Shown one piece after another: positions 1 to 9,937 of a stretch of 64,000 nucleotides of DNA. The position numbers were made by a program, and so were the translations under genes. The notes under the pieces are model-generated. The model was not told the origin of the DNA. It did not search any database and saw only the letters and a program-made list of their open reading frames with translations. Numbering within the stretch: position 1 is the stretch's first letter; every line of letters begins with the position of its first letter. This stretch comes from Achromobacter sp. Bel (GTDB taxonomy: Bacteria; Pseudomonadota; Gammaproteobacteria; Burkholderiales; Burkholderiaceae_B): positions 34,053 through 98,052 of the forward strand of contig NZ_JABBJN010000022.1 of assembly GCF_012928505.1 (NCBI RefSeq), in the 5' to 3' direction.

Positions 1-32
1 GCCTTGGACAAGGTGAGGTTGCGGTCAAACAT
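1..32 (-). CDS. glyA: Serine hydroxymethyltransferase, first codons only
   Basis: The reverse strand begins an ATG at 32 and reads MFDRNLTLSKA before running off the window edge. This matches what I remember of the N terminus of Bordetella-group GlyA, the PLP enzyme that interconverts serine and glycine and charges tetrahydrofolate with one-carbon units. A Shine-Dalgarno-like AGGAA lies about 10 bases upstream. Only ten complete codons are visible, so the call rests on N-terminal resemblance alone. In this family nrdR commonly follows glyA, but that would lie outside the window. Confidence 0.5.
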   Translation of the reverse strand, partial: MFDRNLTLSK

Positions 33-380
33 GACGGGGGATTCCTGAGGCGGTAAGAGAGGAGAAAGCCGTGTCGGGTGGGTAAACCCGAAGAATGCTG
101 AATAGTTTACCGCGTCAGGCGGATTCAATTGCCGCCAACATGCGGGCAAGCGGCGCAAAATACCGGCGACGGGCACGAAAACCACGCTAACACGTTGGGC
201 CGGGAAACCGCTCTCAACCCGACTTGAGAAACTTTCATGCAAAGCACCACCCTCACAACCTACTAAATAGTAGCTTCTGCCAGCATCATCAGTCCGGGAC
301 CTGGCGCTGCTGCGCCTGAAGCGTTCGACCGCATGACAGACGGCGGGTGAGGAACGCAAAAAAAGGGCCGCGGCCCCTTT
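33..380. other. Intergenic region upstream of glyA
   Basis: This 348-base gap separates the glyA start from the end of the antitoxin gene. It must hold the glyA promoter and leader, but I cannot pick a convincing -35/-10 pair. The last 25 bases form the terminator of the toxin-antitoxin operon. I see no gene in it. Confidence 0.5.
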
Positions 381-381
381 T
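357..381 (-). terminator. Rho-independent terminator of the toxin-antitoxin pair
   Basis: Read on the reverse strand, a GGGCCGCGGCCC self-complementary stem is followed by seven T residues. It begins directly at the stop codon of the antitoxin gene, so transcription should end there before reaching the glyA upstream region. Confidence 0.75.
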
Positions 382-725
382 CATGATGCAGGAGTCACCA
401 CTGACAGCGTCACCGACTTGCCCGTCCGACCCAGCATTTCCACCAGCGCATCGATTGTGAATTTGGCAATTTTCTTGTTCACCACATCTGACACACGTGG
501 CCGTGAAACCATCAGGATCCTTGCGGCATCCGACTGCTTCAGATGATGCAGAGCGATCCATGACGCCAATTCGCTCATGAGCTGCTCTTTGAGGAATTTG
601 GCGTCATCGATCTGTTTCGCTGAAATGGCTTGCAAACGCCTGGCTTCGGCGGGCGCAAAGCCCAATTCCAGGAATAGGTTTTCGCCAAACGGGGTCACAT
701 GCCGAACTTGGGTGTCGATCGTCAT
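381..725 (-). CDS. XRE-family helix-turn-helix antitoxin (HigA-like)
   Basis: This 114-residue protein has a helix-turn-helix at about residues 58-85 (QSDAARILMVSRPRVSDVVN), typical of the short XRE antitoxins of HigBA/RelBE-like modules. The family neutralises the partner toxin and represses its own operon. It is the second gene of the pair: its ATG overlaps the toxin stop codon by four bases (ATGA), which indicates translational coupling. The toxin-first order is the HigBA order. A terminator follows at once. The assignment comes from length, motif and partner; the exact subfamily is not settled. Confidence 0.85.
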   Translation of the reverse strand: MTIDTQVRHVTPFGENLFLELGFAPAEARRLQAISAKQIDDAKFLKEQLMSELASWIALHHLKQSDAARILMVSRPRVSDVVNKKIAKFTIDALVEMLGRTGKSVTLSVVTPAS

Positions 726-1072
726 TTGCCGCTACTCCTTGTGTTGATGACCGCCCGATATCGGGCGCTGACGATGTTGCGGTCCCGCTGACTCGTCGCA
801 CGCGTCGTCTTCTGAAATGCGTGCAGGACATAAAGCGCCTCGTCGAACTTAGCGACATACATCACTCGAAACGAACCCGCCCGCTCCCAGATGCGGAGTT
901 CGCGAACGCCGCTACCCAGGTTATCTAGCGACTTCCAATCATCTGGCTCAAGGCCAGCCTGAATCTTGCCGAGTTGGAATCCGGCCTGCCGCCGACTCTC
1001 ATCGGGAAATCTCAACAAGTCCGCATACGCAGAACCGATCCAGCGGATATCCTTTCCCAACGTCACTATCAT
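722..1072 (-). CDS. Type II toxin, RelE/HigB superfamily (phage Gp49-like)
   Basis: I start this 116-residue protein at MIVTLGKD (ATG ending at 1072) because the upstream in-frame extension crosses the operator palindrome and adds 49 unlike residues. The core contains a run of the type GSGVRELRI..GSFRVMYVAKF followed by LHAFQKTTR, the usual signature of Gp49/HigB-like mRNA interferases that cut mRNA at the ribosome. Charged residues in the last third are compatible with an RNase fold. It overlaps the antitoxin by four bases. An inactive relative cannot be excluded from sequence alone. Confidence 0.85.
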   Translation of the reverse strand: MIVTLGKDIRWIGSAYADLLRFPDESRRQAGFQLGKIQAGLEPDDWKSLDNLGSGVRELRIWERAGSFRVMYVAKFDEALYVLHAFQKTTRATSQRDRNIVSARYRAVINTRSSGK

Positions 1073-1078
1073 CCATGC

Positions 1079-1094
1079 GTATAAAATTTTATAC
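1079..1094. promoter_or_regulatory. 16 bp perfect palindrome, probable antitoxin operator
   Basis: GTATAAAATTTTATAC is a perfect palindrome six bases ahead of the toxin start codon. It includes a TATAAA that could serve as the -10 element of the operon, so a bound antitoxin would block RNA polymerase. Autorepression through such palindromes is the rule for HigA-type antitoxins; binding here is inferred. Confidence 0.65.
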
Positions 1095-1261
1095 CAAAAT
1101 GGAACGAAGCACAGCCGCCGTCCAGGCGACAGCTCGACTCTCCAAATGGCGCTAGTCCTATTCCAGCAAATCGCGGCGCTCTGCGCTCGATTCGGCCGCG
1201 AATCGCGGACCAATGGCAATGCGGCTTACCGCAGATCTTGAAGGGGCCGCCCTGCACGGCC

Positions 1262-1294
1262 GAAAAAAAGGGCCGCAAATTTCGCGGCCCTTCT
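1262..1294 (-). terminator. Rho-independent terminator after the PEBP gene
   Basis: A nine-base stem (AAGGGCCGC / GCGGCCCTT) with a seven-base AT-rich loop is followed on the reverse strand by seven T residues. It lies just downstream of the PEBP-like gene. Confidence 0.8.
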
Positions 1295-1315
1295 ATGCGG
1301 CGTCAGCGGCCGGCG

Positions 1316-1969
1316 CTACGCCTCGGTCGCCCCGATCTGCTTGGGCGCCAGTTTGGGATTGAGCGTGTAGGTGCCCGTCACCGAAGCCTGGGCCAGCACG
1401 TGCTTCTGCATGGCGCGCAGCGCGTCCTCGCCGGTGAAGGAGCCGTTCAGGTTCAGGCTGTGCACGTCCAGCGCATATAGCGTGAAGACGTAGCGGTGCA
1501 CGATCGAATCGTTCCAGGGCGGGCACGGGCCGTCATAGCCGAAATAGTCGCCGCTCATGTCGTGGTCGTTGGCGAACCACGAGGAATACGAGTTGATGCC
1601 CTGGCGTGCGTCCATGGGCGCCAAGGGGCCGCCCTTGCCGCGCGGCGTGATGCCGTTGGAGAAGGCCCCTTCGTCGATTTCGCGCATGTCGGCGGCCAGG
1701 TCCACCAGCACCCAGTGGAAGAAATCCACGCGGGGCAGGTCGGCCGGAACTTCGCGGCCTTCCTGGTTGACGTCGTCAGGCCGCGACGGCACGTCCGGGT
1801 CATGGCAGATCAACGCAAACGACTGCGTTCCCGGCGGGACGTCGTCCCACGAAAACTGCGGGTTGTAGTTGTCTGCCAGCGCGACGTGCGATTGCGCATC
1901 GATCTTGCCGAAGGCGTAGCGTTCGGGAATCGACTCGTGATCGGAAAAAGACAAACTCGAAAGTTCCAT
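1316..1969 (-). CDS. YbhB/YbcL family phosphatidylethanolamine-binding-like protein
   Basis: This 217-residue protein belongs to the bacterial PEBP (Raf kinase inhibitor-like) family. The ligand-pocket segments are visible: HDPDVPSRPDDVN near residue 55, FFHWVLVDL near 83, and a C-terminal HRYVFTLYALD. Bacterial members are soluble proteins of uncertain function. I choose MELSSLSF as the start because AAGGAG lies eight bases upstream; an ATG eight codons earlier lacks one. It stands alone between a terminator and tyrS. Confidence 0.85.
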   Translation of the reverse strand: MELSSLSFSDHESIPERYAFGKIDAQSHVALADNYNPQFSWDDVPPGTQSFALICHDPDVPSRPDDVNQEGREVPADLPRVDFFHWVLVDLAADMREIDEGAFSNGITPRGKGGPLAPMDARQGINSYSSWFANDHDMSGDYFGYDGPCPPWNDSIVHRYVFTLYALDVHSLNLNGSFTGEDALRAMQKHVLAQASVTGTYTLNPKLAPKQIGATEA

Positions 1970-2040
1970 GTCGTGCTCCTTGAAGTGCCGCAAAGGCGTC
2001 CCGCCCCTGCCTGTACCCTCAGCGTATCAAAACTTCGCAA

Positions 2041-3270
2041 TTATGGGTTCAAGTTAACACGCGCGAACTTGCGCTTGCCCACCTGGACGACGTAAGTCCC
2101 GGCCGGCAATTGCAACGATTTATCTTCAACCCGATCGCCGTTGACCCGCACGCCACCCTGCTCCACATTGCGCTGCGCCTCGGACCCCGATGCGACCAGA
2201 CCCGCTTCGCGCAGCAGCTTCAGGATGCCCACGGGCGCGCCGCCGATATTGACCTCCGGCATATCTTCCGGAATGGCGCCGTCGCGAAAGCGCGCTTCAA
2301 AGGACGCCAGCGCTTCGTCGGCCGCGCGCGCGGAATGGAAGCGCGTGATGATTTCCTGAGCCAGCATGACTTTGGCATCGCGCGGGTTGCGCCCGCCATC
2401 CGTCTCTTGCTTGAGGGCGGCGATGTCTTCCAGCGAACGGAACGACAGCAGTTCGAAGTAGCGCCACATCAGCGTGTCCGAAATCGACATGAGCTTGCCG
2501 AACATCGAATCGGGCGACTCTGAAATGCCGATGTAGTTGCCCTTCGACTTGGACATCTTCTCTACGCCGTCCGTGCCCACCAGCAGCGGCATCGTCAGGA
2601 TGCACTGGGGCTCTTGGCCATATTCCTTTTGCAGCTCGCGCCCAACCAGCAGGTTGAACTTCTGATCGGTGCCCCCCAGCTCCAGATCGGACTTCAGCGC
2701 CACCGAGTCATAGCCCTGCATCAGCGGATACAGGAATTCGTGCACCGAAATCGGGATACCGCCCTTGAAGCGCTTGGTGAAGTCTTCGCGTTCCATCATG
2801 CGGGCGACCGTGTAGCGCGACGCCAGCTGGATCATGCCGCGGGCGCCCAGCGGATCGCACCACTCGGAGTTGTAACGGATCTCGGTGCGGGCCGGATCCA
2901 GCACCAGGCTGGCCTGCGCGTAGTAGGTCTTGGCGTTGGACTCGATCTGCTCGCGCGTCAGCGGCGGGCGGGTGCTGTTGCGGCCGCTGGGATCGCCGAT
3001 GGTCGAGGTGAAATCGCCGATCAGGAAGATGACGTTATGGCCCAGGTCCTGCAACTGGCGCATCTTGTTCAGCACCACGGTGTGGCCCAGATGGATGTCC
3101 GGCGCAGTGGGGTCCAGCCCCAGCTTGATGCGCAGGGGCACGCCGGTCGCGCGGCTCTTGGCCAGCTTGCGGGCGAACTCGGACTCGACCAACAGCTCGT
3201 CGCAGCCGCGCTTGGCTATACGCAGATCGGCTTCGACTTCGGGAGTGATAGGGGCTTCGGAGGATGACAT
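2041..3270 (-). CDS. tyrS: Tyrosyl-tRNA synthetase
   Basis: At 409 residues this class I aminoacyl-tRNA synthetase loads tRNA-Tyr with tyrosine. The HIGH-type motif is HLGH at residues 60-63 and the KMSKS loop is exact at 238-242. A C-terminal S4 RNA-binding domain (about 340-409) carries the [14 protein letters not shown] signature. The divergent neighbour is the murein endopeptidase gene, an arrangement common in beta-proteobacteria. No T-box or other leader element is apparent upstream. Confidence 0.97.
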   Translation of the reverse strand: MSSSEAPITPEVEADLRIAKRGCDELLVESEFARKLAKSRATGVPLRIKLGLDPTAPDIHLGHTVVLNKMRQLQDLGHNVIFLIGDFTSTIGDPSGRNSTRPPLTREQIESNAKTYYAQASLVLDPARTEIRYNSEWCDPLGARGMIQLASRYTVARMMEREDFTKRFKGGIPISVHEFLYPLMQGYDSVALKSDLELGGTDQKFNLLVGRELQKEYGQEPQCILTMPLLVGTDGVEKMSKSKGNYIGISESPDSMFGKLMSISDTLMWRYFELLSFRSLEDIAALKQETDGGRNPRDAKVMLAQEIITRFHSARAADEALASFEARFRDGAIPEDMPEVNIGGAPVGILKLLREAGLVASGSEAQRNVEQGGVRVNGDRVEDKSLQLPAGTYVVQVGKRKFARVNLNP

Positions 3271-3536
3271 GGCAGGGGGACCAACGCGGCTTCAGCCGAC
3301 AAAAAGGTGTAAAAAGTGACGAAAACTATCGAAAATTCTAGCCGAATCAGCTAGGATACCGCCCAATCATACGCAACTGCTATCTATACGCAGTTCGCAG
3401 TTGCGGTTCGGCCTACCACCCGTTGTTCACAAGATGCGCCCGCGTCAGCAGCCCCTGCCCCCGATTTCGCGGCGCGCAAGGGCTGTTCGTGTTACGCACC
3501 CTGCGAGCTCATGCCACCTGAGAGGGTATCTTCACG
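3271..3536. other. Divergent promoter region between tyrS and mepM
   Basis: This 266-base stretch must carry the promoters of both divergent genes. The half nearest tyrS is AT-richer than its surroundings. I cannot assign a specific promoter with confidence and see no small gene. Confidence 0.4.
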
Positions 3537-4946
3537 ATGAATCGTGGCCTCCACGAACTGGCGAGTAGCATCAAGCGCAAAGTTGCTGCCCTGTTTGCGC
3601 CCGTTGAGCCCAAGCCCCATCGCTCGGGACTTTTCCGTCGCACTCTTCTCGTCTCCGCTATCGGTCTGTTTGCTGGCGCCGCCGCCCTCGGCATGGTGCA
3701 GCAACCCGACCGCACCGAACTCCCCCCGTCCCGCATCATTCAAAGCGTCCTGCCGCTGACCCCCGAACAAGTCGAGGTCAGCAGCCCCAGCGCCGCGCCG
3801 TACATCAGCGAAACCCGCATCCGTGCCGGCGACACGCTGGCTGCCGTGCTGCAGCGCCTGGAACTCGACGCCCCGAACCTGCAGACCTTCCTGACGCATG
3901 AAGCCAGCGCCCGCAGCATCTACAAGCTGTACCCGGGCCGCTCCGTCCAGGCCGCGACCGACGACCAGGGCAACCTGATCTGGCTGCGCTACATCCACAC
4001 CCCCGGCAATGAGACCGACGGCCAGGTCGTGACGCGCATGCTGCACGTCGCACCGTCCGGCGACAGCTACAAGGCCGAGGAAGTCACCGAAAGCACCGAC
4101 CGCCAGACCCGCGTCGCCGTGGGCACGATCAAGTCGTCGCTGTTCGGCGCCACGGACGCCGCCGGCATCCCGGATTCGGTCACCATGCAGATGGCCGACA
4201 TCCTCAGCGCCAAGATTGACTTCCTGCGCGACCTGCGCCAGGGCGATCAGTTCCGCGTGGTCTACGAAGTGCGTTCGCACGACGGCCGCTACGCCGGCGC
4301 CGGCCGCGTGCTGGCCCTGGAATTCATCAACGGTGGCAAGACCTACAGCGCCGTCTGGTTCAGCCCCGACGAAAAGAGCGGTTCTTACTACGACTTCGAC
4401 GGCACCAGCCTGCGTGGCGCGTTCCTGCGCACCGCCTTGAAGTTCAGCCGCATCAGCTCGACGTTCGGCATGCGCATGCATCCCATCCACAAAACGTGGA
4501 CCGGCCACAAAGGTGTGGACTACGCCGCGCCTTCGGGCACGCCGATCCACGCCACGGCAGACGGCACGGTCGAGTTCTCGGGCTGGCAGAACGGCTACGG
4601 CAACGTGGTCATCGTGAAGCATCACGGCAAGTATTCGACGCTGTATGCCCACCAGAGCCGCATCGCCGAAGGCATCACCAAGGGCTCGAAGATCTCGCAA
4701 GGCCAGTTGCTGGGCTATGTCGGCGCCACCGGCTGGGCCACCGGCCCGCACCTGCACTACGAGTTCCGCGTGGACAATCAGCCGATCGACCCGCTGTCGG
4801 TGGACCTGCCCGTCGCCCGCGCCCTGGAACCTGCGGAAGTCCGCGCGTTCAACCAGGCCGTGGCGCCGTACAAGCAACAGATCCAGCTGCTGACCGAGTT
4901 CCAGCAGACGTTGCCTGACGCCCTGACCAACGTGGCCAGCCGCTAA
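3537..4946 (+). CDS. mepM: M23-family murein DD-endopeptidase (MepM-like)
   Basis: This 469-residue envelope protein has an N-terminal membrane anchor or uncleaved signal (about residues 35-53), an OapA/LysM-like region near 92-140, and a C-terminal M23 peptidase domain from about 320. The zinc ligands are visible as HKGVD (H324, D328) and HLHYEF (H405, H407). MepM-type enzymes cut peptide cross-links so the sacculus can expand. It is followed by anmK, a murein-recycling kinase, after a terminator. A weak GAGAGGG ribosome site precedes the ATG. Confidence 0.92.
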   Translation: MNRGLHELASSIKRKVAALFAPVEPKPHRSGLFRRTLLVSAIGLFAGAAALGMVQQPDRTELPPSRIIQSVLPLTPEQVEVSSPSAAPYISETRIRAGDTLAAVLQRLELDAPNLQTFLTHEASARSIYKLYPGRSVQAATDDQGNLIWLRYIHTPGNETDGQVVTRMLHVAPSGDSYKAEEVTESTDRQTRVAVGTIKSSLFGATDAAGIPDSVTMQMADILSAKIDFLRDLRQGDQFRVVYEVRSHDGRYAGAGRVLALEFINGGKTYSAVWFSPDEKSGSYYDFDGTSLRGAFLRTALKFSRISSTFGMRMHPIHKTWTGHKGVDYAAPSGTPIHATADGTVEFSGWQNGYGNVVIVKHHGKYSTLYAHQSRIAEGITKGSKISQGQLLGYVGATGWATGPHLHYEFRVDNQPIDPLSVDLPVARALEPAEVRAFNQAVAPYKQQIQLLTEFQQTLPDALTNVASR

Positions 4947-4973
4947 CTGGCCCGCCGCAGCAAAACGTCCCAA

Positions 4974-5016
4974 AAAGGCGGCCCGCGCAAATTTTGCCGG
5001 CCGCCTTTCTTCTTTC
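4974..5016 (+). terminator. Terminator between mepM and anmK
   Basis: AAAAGGCGGCC pairs with GGCCGCCTTT across an AT-containing loop and is followed by a T-rich run. It sits just downstream of mepM and immediately ahead of the anmK ribosome-binding site, so anmK must be read either by readthrough or from its own start. Confidence 0.65.
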
Positions 5017-5026
5017 CGAGGCGCCC

Positions 5027-6160
5027 GTGAATTCCTCCGCACCCCGCCCGCAGGGCAACCCAGCGCTCTACATCGGCTTGATGTCCGGCACCAGCGTCGA
5101 CGGCGTCGACGGGGTACTCGTGCGCCTGGACGCCGGCCAGGCGCCGCACGTGCTGGCCAGCGCCAGCCTGCCCATGCCCGAGAACCTGCGCCGCGAACTG
5201 CTGGCGCTGAACCTGTCTGGCGACGACGAGTTGGCGCGCGCCGCCCTGGCGGCGAATGCGCTGGCGCGGCTGTACGCCCAAGCCGTCGCCGCCCTGCTGC
5301 GGGACGCCGGCGTCTCCGCCGGCGCCGTGACCGCCATCGGCGCGCACGGCCAGACCGTGCGCCACCGGCCGGACAGCGGCTATACCGTGCAGCTCAACGC
5401 CCCCGCCCTGCTGGCGGAACTGACCGGCATCGACGTCGTGGCGGACTTCCGCAGCCGCGACGTGGCCGCCGGCGGCCAGGGCGCGCCACTGGTGCCTCCG
5501 TTCCATGCGGCGATCTTCGGCGCCGCGCATGGCCGCGCGGTGCTCAATCTGGGCGGCATCGCGAATGTCACGCTGCTAGCCCCCAGCCAGCCGGCCCGCG
5601 GCTTCGATACCGGGCCGGCCAACGTGTTCCTGGACGCGTGGTGCCAGCGCCATCTGGGGCAGCCCTACGACGCCGACGGCCGCTGGGCCGCCACGGGCCA
5701 GGTGGTGGCGCCGCTGCTGGAGCAACTGATTGCCAGCGAACCCTGGTTCGCGCTGCCGCCGCCCAAGTCCACCGGCCGTGACCTCTTCAACCTGCAATGG
5801 CTGGATGACCGGCTGGCGGCGTTCGACGGCCCCAAGCCTGCCCCTCAGGACGTGCAGGCGACGCTGCAGCGCCTGACCGCCCGGACGGTCGCGAACGCCA
5901 TCGACGCGGCCGCTGCGGGCACGCAAGAGGTGTTCGTGTGCGGTGGCGGCGCCCGCAACGCCGGCCTGATGCGGGAACTGGCGTACTGCCTGCAGCGCCC
6001 GGTGCAGCCGACCGACGCGCTGGGCGTGCCCGCGCAGCAGGTCGAGGCGCTGGCTTTCGCCTGGCTGGCGCAAGCCTTCGTGGAACGCCGGCCCGCTGGC
6101 TTGCCGGCCGTCACCGGCGCCCGCGGCGCCCGGATCCTGGGCGCGCTATACCCCGCCTGA
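5027..6160 (+). CDS. anmK: Anhydro-N-acetylmuramic acid kinase
   Basis: The protein phosphorylates and hydrolyses 1,6-anhydroMurNAc released during cell-wall turnover, giving MurNAc-6-phosphate. The family hallmark [12 protein letters not shown] appears near the N terminus, and [13 protein letters not shown] and VCGGGARN further on are typical ASKHA-fold phosphate and nucleotide loops. I start at the GTG at 5027, which has GAGG six bases upstream. An earlier TTG would place the start inside the terminator hairpin. This gives 377 residues, the normal family length. Confidence 0.93.
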   Translation: MNSSAPRPQGNPALYIGLMSGTSVDGVDGVLVRLDAGQAPHVLASASLPMPENLRRELLALNLSGDDELARAALAANALARLYAQAVAALLRDAGVSAGAVTAIGAHGQTVRHRPDSGYTVQLNAPALLAELTGIDVVADFRSRDVAAGGQGAPLVPPFHAAIFGAAHGRAVLNLGGIANVTLLAPSQPARGFDTGPANVFLDAWCQRHLGQPYDADGRWAATGQVVAPLLEQLIASEPWFALPPPKSTGRDLFNLQWLDDRLAAFDGPKPAPQDVQATLQRLTARTVANAIDAAAAGTQEVFVCGGGARNAGLMRELAYCLQRPVQPTDALGVPAQQVEALAFAWLAQAFVERRPAGLPAVTGARGARILGALYPA

Positions 6161-6218
6161 AGCGCAAAGGGGCCCCAGGCGCCACCCGGGCGTGGCCCAA
6201 AATAAAAGGCAAAAAGCA

Positions 6219-6248
6219 AAAAGCCCTTCGGCATACCGAAGGGCTTTT
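6219..6248. terminator. Bidirectional terminator between anmK and erpA
   Basis: A perfect 13-base stem (AAAAGCCCTTCGG / CCGAAGGGCTTTT) closes a four-base loop, with A/T runs on both sides. The two genes converge here, so it can serve both. Confidence 0.9.
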
Positions 6249-6266
6249 CTTGTCCTGCTTCGGCGA

Positions 6267-6638
6267 TTACACCGAGAACGAGGAACCGCAGCCGCAGGTA
6301 GTGCTGGCGTTGGGATTGCGGATGACGAACTGCGCGCCTTCCAGGTCTTCTTTGTAGTCGATCTCGGCGCCGACCAGATACTGGAAGCTCATCGGGTCAA
6401 CCAGCAGTTGTACGCCGGCCTTGTCCAGCACGGTATCGTCTTCGTTCACGACTTCGTCGAACGTGAAGCCGTACTGGAAGCCCGAACAGCCGCCACCCTG
6501 GACAAACACGCGCAGCTTCAGCTCGGGGTTGCCTTCTTCGGCCAACAGGTCCTTCACTTTGGCGGCAGCCGAGTCAGTAAATACCAAAGGAACAGGCGGG
6601 GCGGCCTGGAGGTCGACGGTTTCGGTTACTGCATTCAT
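6267..6638 (-). CDS. erpA: Iron-sulfur cluster insertion protein ErpA
   Basis: This A-type carrier of 123 residues delivers Fe-S clusters to apo-proteins of respiration and isoprenoid synthesis. The three invariant cysteines are present: C51 in GGGCSGF and C115/C117 in the C-terminal CGCGSSF. AGGAG lies eight bases before the ATG. The neighbouring membrane-protein gene upstream is on the same strand. Confidence 0.95.
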   Translation of the reverse strand: MNAVTETVDLQAAPPVPLVFTDSAAAKVKDLLAEEGNPELKLRVFVQGGGCSGFQYGFTFDEVVNEDDTVLDKAGVQLLVDPMSFQYLVGAEIDYKEDLEGAQFVIRNPNASTTCGCGSSFSV

Positions 6639-6724
6639 GGTTCACTCCTGGCCGGATAGGCCATATTTCGGTGAGCGGCAACGGCGCTCGCATAGTGTCA
6701 CTATAGCGCAGGGCTTGACTAGAC

Positions 6725-7471
6725 TCAAAGTTCCAGTTTGATACTGCGGGAAGCCCGGACGGTATCGCCTTCCAGCACGCTGACGGTGACGCTTTCGGGG
6801 ACAAAGCCATCGGGCACGGCCAACAGGCCCTGGCTGCGCTGATATTGGTCGAACTGCAGGGCCAGCGAAGCCGCGGTGGTGGATTCACCCGTGGCAGTCA
6901 CCGGGCCGGTTTCGGCCTTGACTTGCATAGGTGCCAGGTCGACCGTCACGGTTTCGCCTTTGAGGATGCCCGTGGCCTGGAACCGCAGCGCGCCTGCGAA
7001 CGACGCCCCGCCATTGCGCCCGCTGCGCATCAGCAGCACCTTGTAGCGCAAGCCGCCGCCTTCGCGGTCGATCTGCACTCCCCGGATATCCACCGAACCT
7101 TCCGGGCCGGGAGGCAGCAATTGCTCATAGAACGCCAACTGGTCGCGCACGCGGCCCACCTCGGCCTGCACGGCGCGCAGCTGCGCTTCAAGCTCCTGGC
7201 GGGCCGAGCGCTCGATGACGAGCTCTCCGTCCGCGGTATCCAGCTGGCCCTGCGTGTAGCGCAACTGCGTGGCCTGCTGGCGCATGGCCTCTTGCTGGGC
7301 CTCGGCTTGCGCCGCGCTGATCACGACGGCATCCTGCGGCTGGGCTTGCCGTTGGGCATGGAAATACCCGGCGACGCCGCCCAACAGCAGGCCGACCAGC
7401 AACCCCGCAGCCACGCGCAGCAGCCCGCCGGCGGGACGGGGCTGCGGGGTGTCGGGAAAGTCAGCTGACAT
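6725..7471 (-). CDS. DUF6776-type membrane-anchored coiled-coil protein
   Basis: This 248-residue protein has one N-terminal membrane segment (about 18-36, GLLRVAAGLLVGLLLGGVAG), then a glutamine/alanine/glutamate-rich coiled coil (about 50-115), then a beta-rich C-terminal domain. The layout fits a family of unknown function (DUF6776) conserved in beta-proteobacteria near erpA and argC. Most of the protein is probably periplasmic. I cannot assign a role. Confidence 0.7.
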   Translation of the reverse strand: MSADFPDTPQPRPAGGLLRVAAGLLVGLLLGGVAGYFHAQRQAQPQDAVVISAAQAEAQQEAMRQQATQLRYTQGQLDTADGELVIERSARQELEAQLRAVQAEVGRVRDQLAFYEQLLPPGPEGSVDIRGVQIDREGGGLRYKVLLMRSGRNGGASFAGALRFQATGILKGETVTVDLAPMQVKAETGPVTATGESTTAASLALQFDQYQRSQGLLAVPDGFVPESVTVSVLEGDTVRASRSIKLEL

Positions 7472-7519
7472 AAAGCGCGTAGACGGGCAGCGGCCGGGGC
7501 CAGCTGCCCGATCCAGGCA

Positions 7520-8584
7520 TCAGGGCAGGATCGCGACCTGATCCAGGCCGGTCGTTTCCGGCACGCCGAACATCAGGTTCATGTTTTGCACGGCCTGCCC
7601 GGCGGCACCTTTGACCAGGTTGTCCTGCACGACCAGGACAATCAATTGGTCGCCGTTGCCCGGACGGCTCAGCGCGATGCGCAGGTTGTTCGACGCGCGC
7701 ACCGAACGGGTTTCCGGCAGGCTGCCGGCCGGCATCACGTCCACGAAAGGCTCGTCGGCGTAGCGCTGCTCGAACAAGGCCTGGAAGTCGGTATCGCGGG
7801 CTTCCGGCAGGATGCGGGCGTAGATCGTGGAGAACATGCCGCGGATCATCGGCACCAGGTGCGGCACGAAAGTCAGGCCGACTGTGCCGCCGGAGATCTT
7901 TTCCAGCTGGGCGACGATTTCCGGATGGTGGCGGTGGCCAGCCACGCCGTAGGCCTTGAAGTTGTCCGAGGCTTCCGAGAACAGCGAGCCCACTTCCGCC
8001 TTGCGGCCGGCGCCCGACACGCCCGACTTGCAGTCGGCGATCAGGGTCTGCGCATCAACCAGCGCCTTGCCGCCTTCCAGCAACGGGGCCAGGCCCAGCA
8101 GCACGGTGGTGGGATAGCAGCCGGGGTTGCCAATGACGCGCGCGCGGGAGATGGCTTCGCGGTTCAGTTCCACCAGGCCGTACTGGGATTCGGCCAGGAT
8201 ATCCGGGCAGGTGTGGGGAATCTTGTACCAGCGCTCGAACGTGGGGATATCTTGCAGGCGGAAGTCCGCGGCCAGGTCGATGACGCGGGTACCCGCGGAA
8301 ATCAGTTCCTGGGCCTGGGCCATCGCCACGCCGTGCGGCGTCGCGAAGAACACCACGTCGCAATCCGTCAGCGACGCTTTTTCCGGCGCGGAAAACGCCA
8401 GGTTCACGCGGCCGCGCAGGTTCGGATACATGTCAGCCACCGGCAGCCCGTCTTCCTTGCGGGACGTGATGGCGGTCAATTCCACATTGGGATGCTGCGA
8501 CAGCAAGCGCAGCAGCTCGACGCCGGTATAACCGGTGCCGCCGACGATACCAACCTTGATACGGGTGTTCGATGCTTGGGCCAT
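7520..8584 (-). CDS. argC: N-acetyl-gamma-glutamyl-phosphate reductase
   Basis: ArgC reduces N-acetylglutamyl phosphate to the semialdehyde with NADPH, the third step of arginine synthesis. The Rossmann motif [10 protein letters not shown] begins at residue 12 and the catalytic cysteine is C156 in GNPGCYPT. I take MAQASNTR as the start (354 residues) because GAAGAG precedes it; the longer upstream extension is unlike the family. It stands alone rather than with other arg genes. Confidence 0.95.
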   Translation of the reverse strand: MAQASNTRIKVGIVGGTGYTGVELLRLLSQHPNVELTAITSRKEDGLPVADMYPNLRGRVNLAFSAPEKASLTDCDVVFFATPHGVAMAQAQELISAGTRVIDLAADFRLQDIPTFERWYKIPHTCPDILAESQYGLVELNREAISRARVIGNPGCYPTTVLLGLAPLLEGGKALVDAQTLIADCKSGVSGAGRKAEVGSLFSEASDNFKAYGVAGHRHHPEIVAQLEKISGGTVGLTFVPHLVPMIRGMFSTIYARILPEARDTDFQALFEQRYADEPFVDVMPAGSLPETRSVRASNNLRIALSRPGNGDQLIVLVVQDNLVKGAAGQAVQNMNLMFGVPETTGLDQVAILP

Positions 8585-8749
8585 GATGGTGTGCTCTTCG
8601 TAGAACGAGGCTAGATTGTATCGCTCGGGAAACGGGTCTTGCGGCACCGTGCCGAAATTGGTGCACTACCCCTTTCGTCCGACCGGACGGGATGCGCGGA
8701 GTTCCGCGCGGGGCGGCCGGAGCCGTTGCCCCGTTTGCGCCCAAAAACA

Positions 8750-8778
8750 AAAAACCCGCCGAAGCGGGTTTTTTGCAG
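8750..8778 (-). terminator. Terminator of the rplM-rpsI operon
   Basis: AACCCGC pairs with GCGGGTT across a TTCG tetraloop, and a run of six T follows on the reverse strand. It lies just beyond rpsI. Confidence 0.9.
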
Positions 8779-8783
8779 CAACA

Positions 8784-9176
8784 TTAACGCTTGCTGAACT
8801 GCTTGCGACGACGTGCCTTGCGGAAGCCGACCTTCTTACGTTCGACTTCACGGGCATCGCGGGTCACAAAGCCAGCTTGCGACAGTGCGGGCTTCAGGGT
8901 CGCGTCGTAGTCGATCAGGGCACGCGTGATGCCGTGACGGACTGCGCCGGCCTGGCCGGTTTCACCGCCGCCGTGGACGTTGACTTTGATGTCGAACGAT
9001 TCCAGGTGGCCGGTCAGTTCCAGCGGTTGGCGCACGATCATGCGGCCAGTTTCGCGGGCGAAGAAATCGTCGACGGGCTTGCCGTTGACAACGATCTTAC
9101 CCGTGCCCTTCTTGATGAAAACGCGAGCCACCGAAGTTTTGCGACGGCCGGTTCCGTAATTCCAGTTACCGATCAT
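8784..9176 (-). CDS. rpsI: 30S ribosomal protein S9
   Basis: This 130-residue protein starts [15 protein letters not shown] and ends with the basic tail [11 protein letters not shown], which reaches the P-site tRNA in the small subunit. It is the second gene of the universal rplM-rpsI operon, nine bases after rplM. Confidence 0.98.
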   Translation of the reverse strand: MIGNWNYGTGRRKTSVARVFIKKGTGKIVVNGKPVDDFFARETGRMIVRQPLELTGHLESFDIKVNVHGGGETGQAGAVRHGITRALIDYDATLKPALSQAGFVTRDAREVERKKVGFRKARRRKQFSKR

Positions 9177-9185
9177 GGCGTTTCC

Positions 9186-9614
9186 TTAGAGATCCAGCGT
9201 CTTGGGCTGTTGGGCGGTGTGCGGGTGCTCGGCACCGGCATAGACCTTCAGCTTCTTGATCATGGCGTAGCCCAGAGGACCCTTGGGCAGCATGCCCTTG
9301 ACGGCCTTCTGAATGGCGCGACCGGGAAAACGCTCTTGCATTTTCTCGAAGTTCGTTTCGCGGATACCGCCCGGGTACGTGGTGTGGCGGAAGTACTTCT
9401 TGTCCTTCGCCTTGGTACCGGTAACGACGATATCGGATGCGTTGATGATGACGATGTAATCGCCCGTATCAACGTGCGGCGTGAATTCAGGTTTGTGCTT
9501 GCCACGCAGACGACGTGCGACTTCGCTGGCCACACGACCGAGGACTTTGCCCTTGGCGTCGATCACAAACCAGTCACGTTGGACTTCATGCGGCTTGGCC
9601 ACAAAGGTCTTCAT
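9186..9614 (-). CDS. rplM: 50S ribosomal protein L13
   Basis: This is a standard 142-residue L13, an early assembly protein of the large subunit. It starts [11 protein letters not shown] and contains [14 protein letters not shown] and HTTYPGG, both conserved in the family. TTAGGAACCATC gives a good ribosome-binding site for the ATG ending at 9614. In E. coli L13 represses its own operon through the leader; the ~200-base leader here would allow the same, but I see no defined structure. Confidence 0.98.
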   Translation of the reverse strand: MKTFVAKPHEVQRDWFVIDAKGKVLGRVASEVARRLRGKHKPEFTPHVDTGDYIVIINASDIVVTGTKAKDKKYFRHTTYPGGIRETNFEKMQERFPGRAIQKAVKGMLPKGPLGYAMIKKLKVYAGAEHPHTAQQPKTLDL

Positions 9615-9818
9615 GATGGTTCCTAAGAATAAAAAGTTCTTGCTGACTAGAACGTCTAGCCAGTGTTCTTTCCCCAACTAGACAAAATTCCAACCGCCCA
9701 AAAAGCCCGCTTCAAAAAGCCAAGCTGCCTGAAATTCGTTTGGATTCATGCCCTTATTGATCCCCGCCTAAGCGTTATTACCCGCCCGTGCAATGGTCAA
9801 AATGAGGGAAAGCCTGAA

Positions 9819-9827
9819 ATTCTAACA
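9819..9827 (-). promoter_or_regulatory. Candidate extended -10 promoter for rplM-rpsI
   Basis: On the reverse strand TGT precedes TAGAAT, an extended -10 element. No good -35 is needed for such promoters and none is obvious. The implied leader before rplM is about 200 bases. The 323-base gap from rplM to livF holds no recognisable gene. Confidence 0.35.
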
Positions 9828-9937
9828 CGGTTGCTCAAAAAATGGGCAAGCGAAGAGAAATAAGGAAGCGACCGGCCACACCTACAGGCGCAGCCAGCAC
9901 ACATGCGATTCGGGGACGAATCCCCTGTCCGCCCGGG

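Noticed and set aside
1073..1219. Longer N terminus for the HigB-like toxin
   Set aside because: The added 49 residues cross the operator palindrome and do not fit the family length.
3492..5042. Long reverse-strand frame opposite mepM
   Set aside because: It is antisense to a gene with clear zinc ligands and has a low-complexity His/Arg/Gly product.
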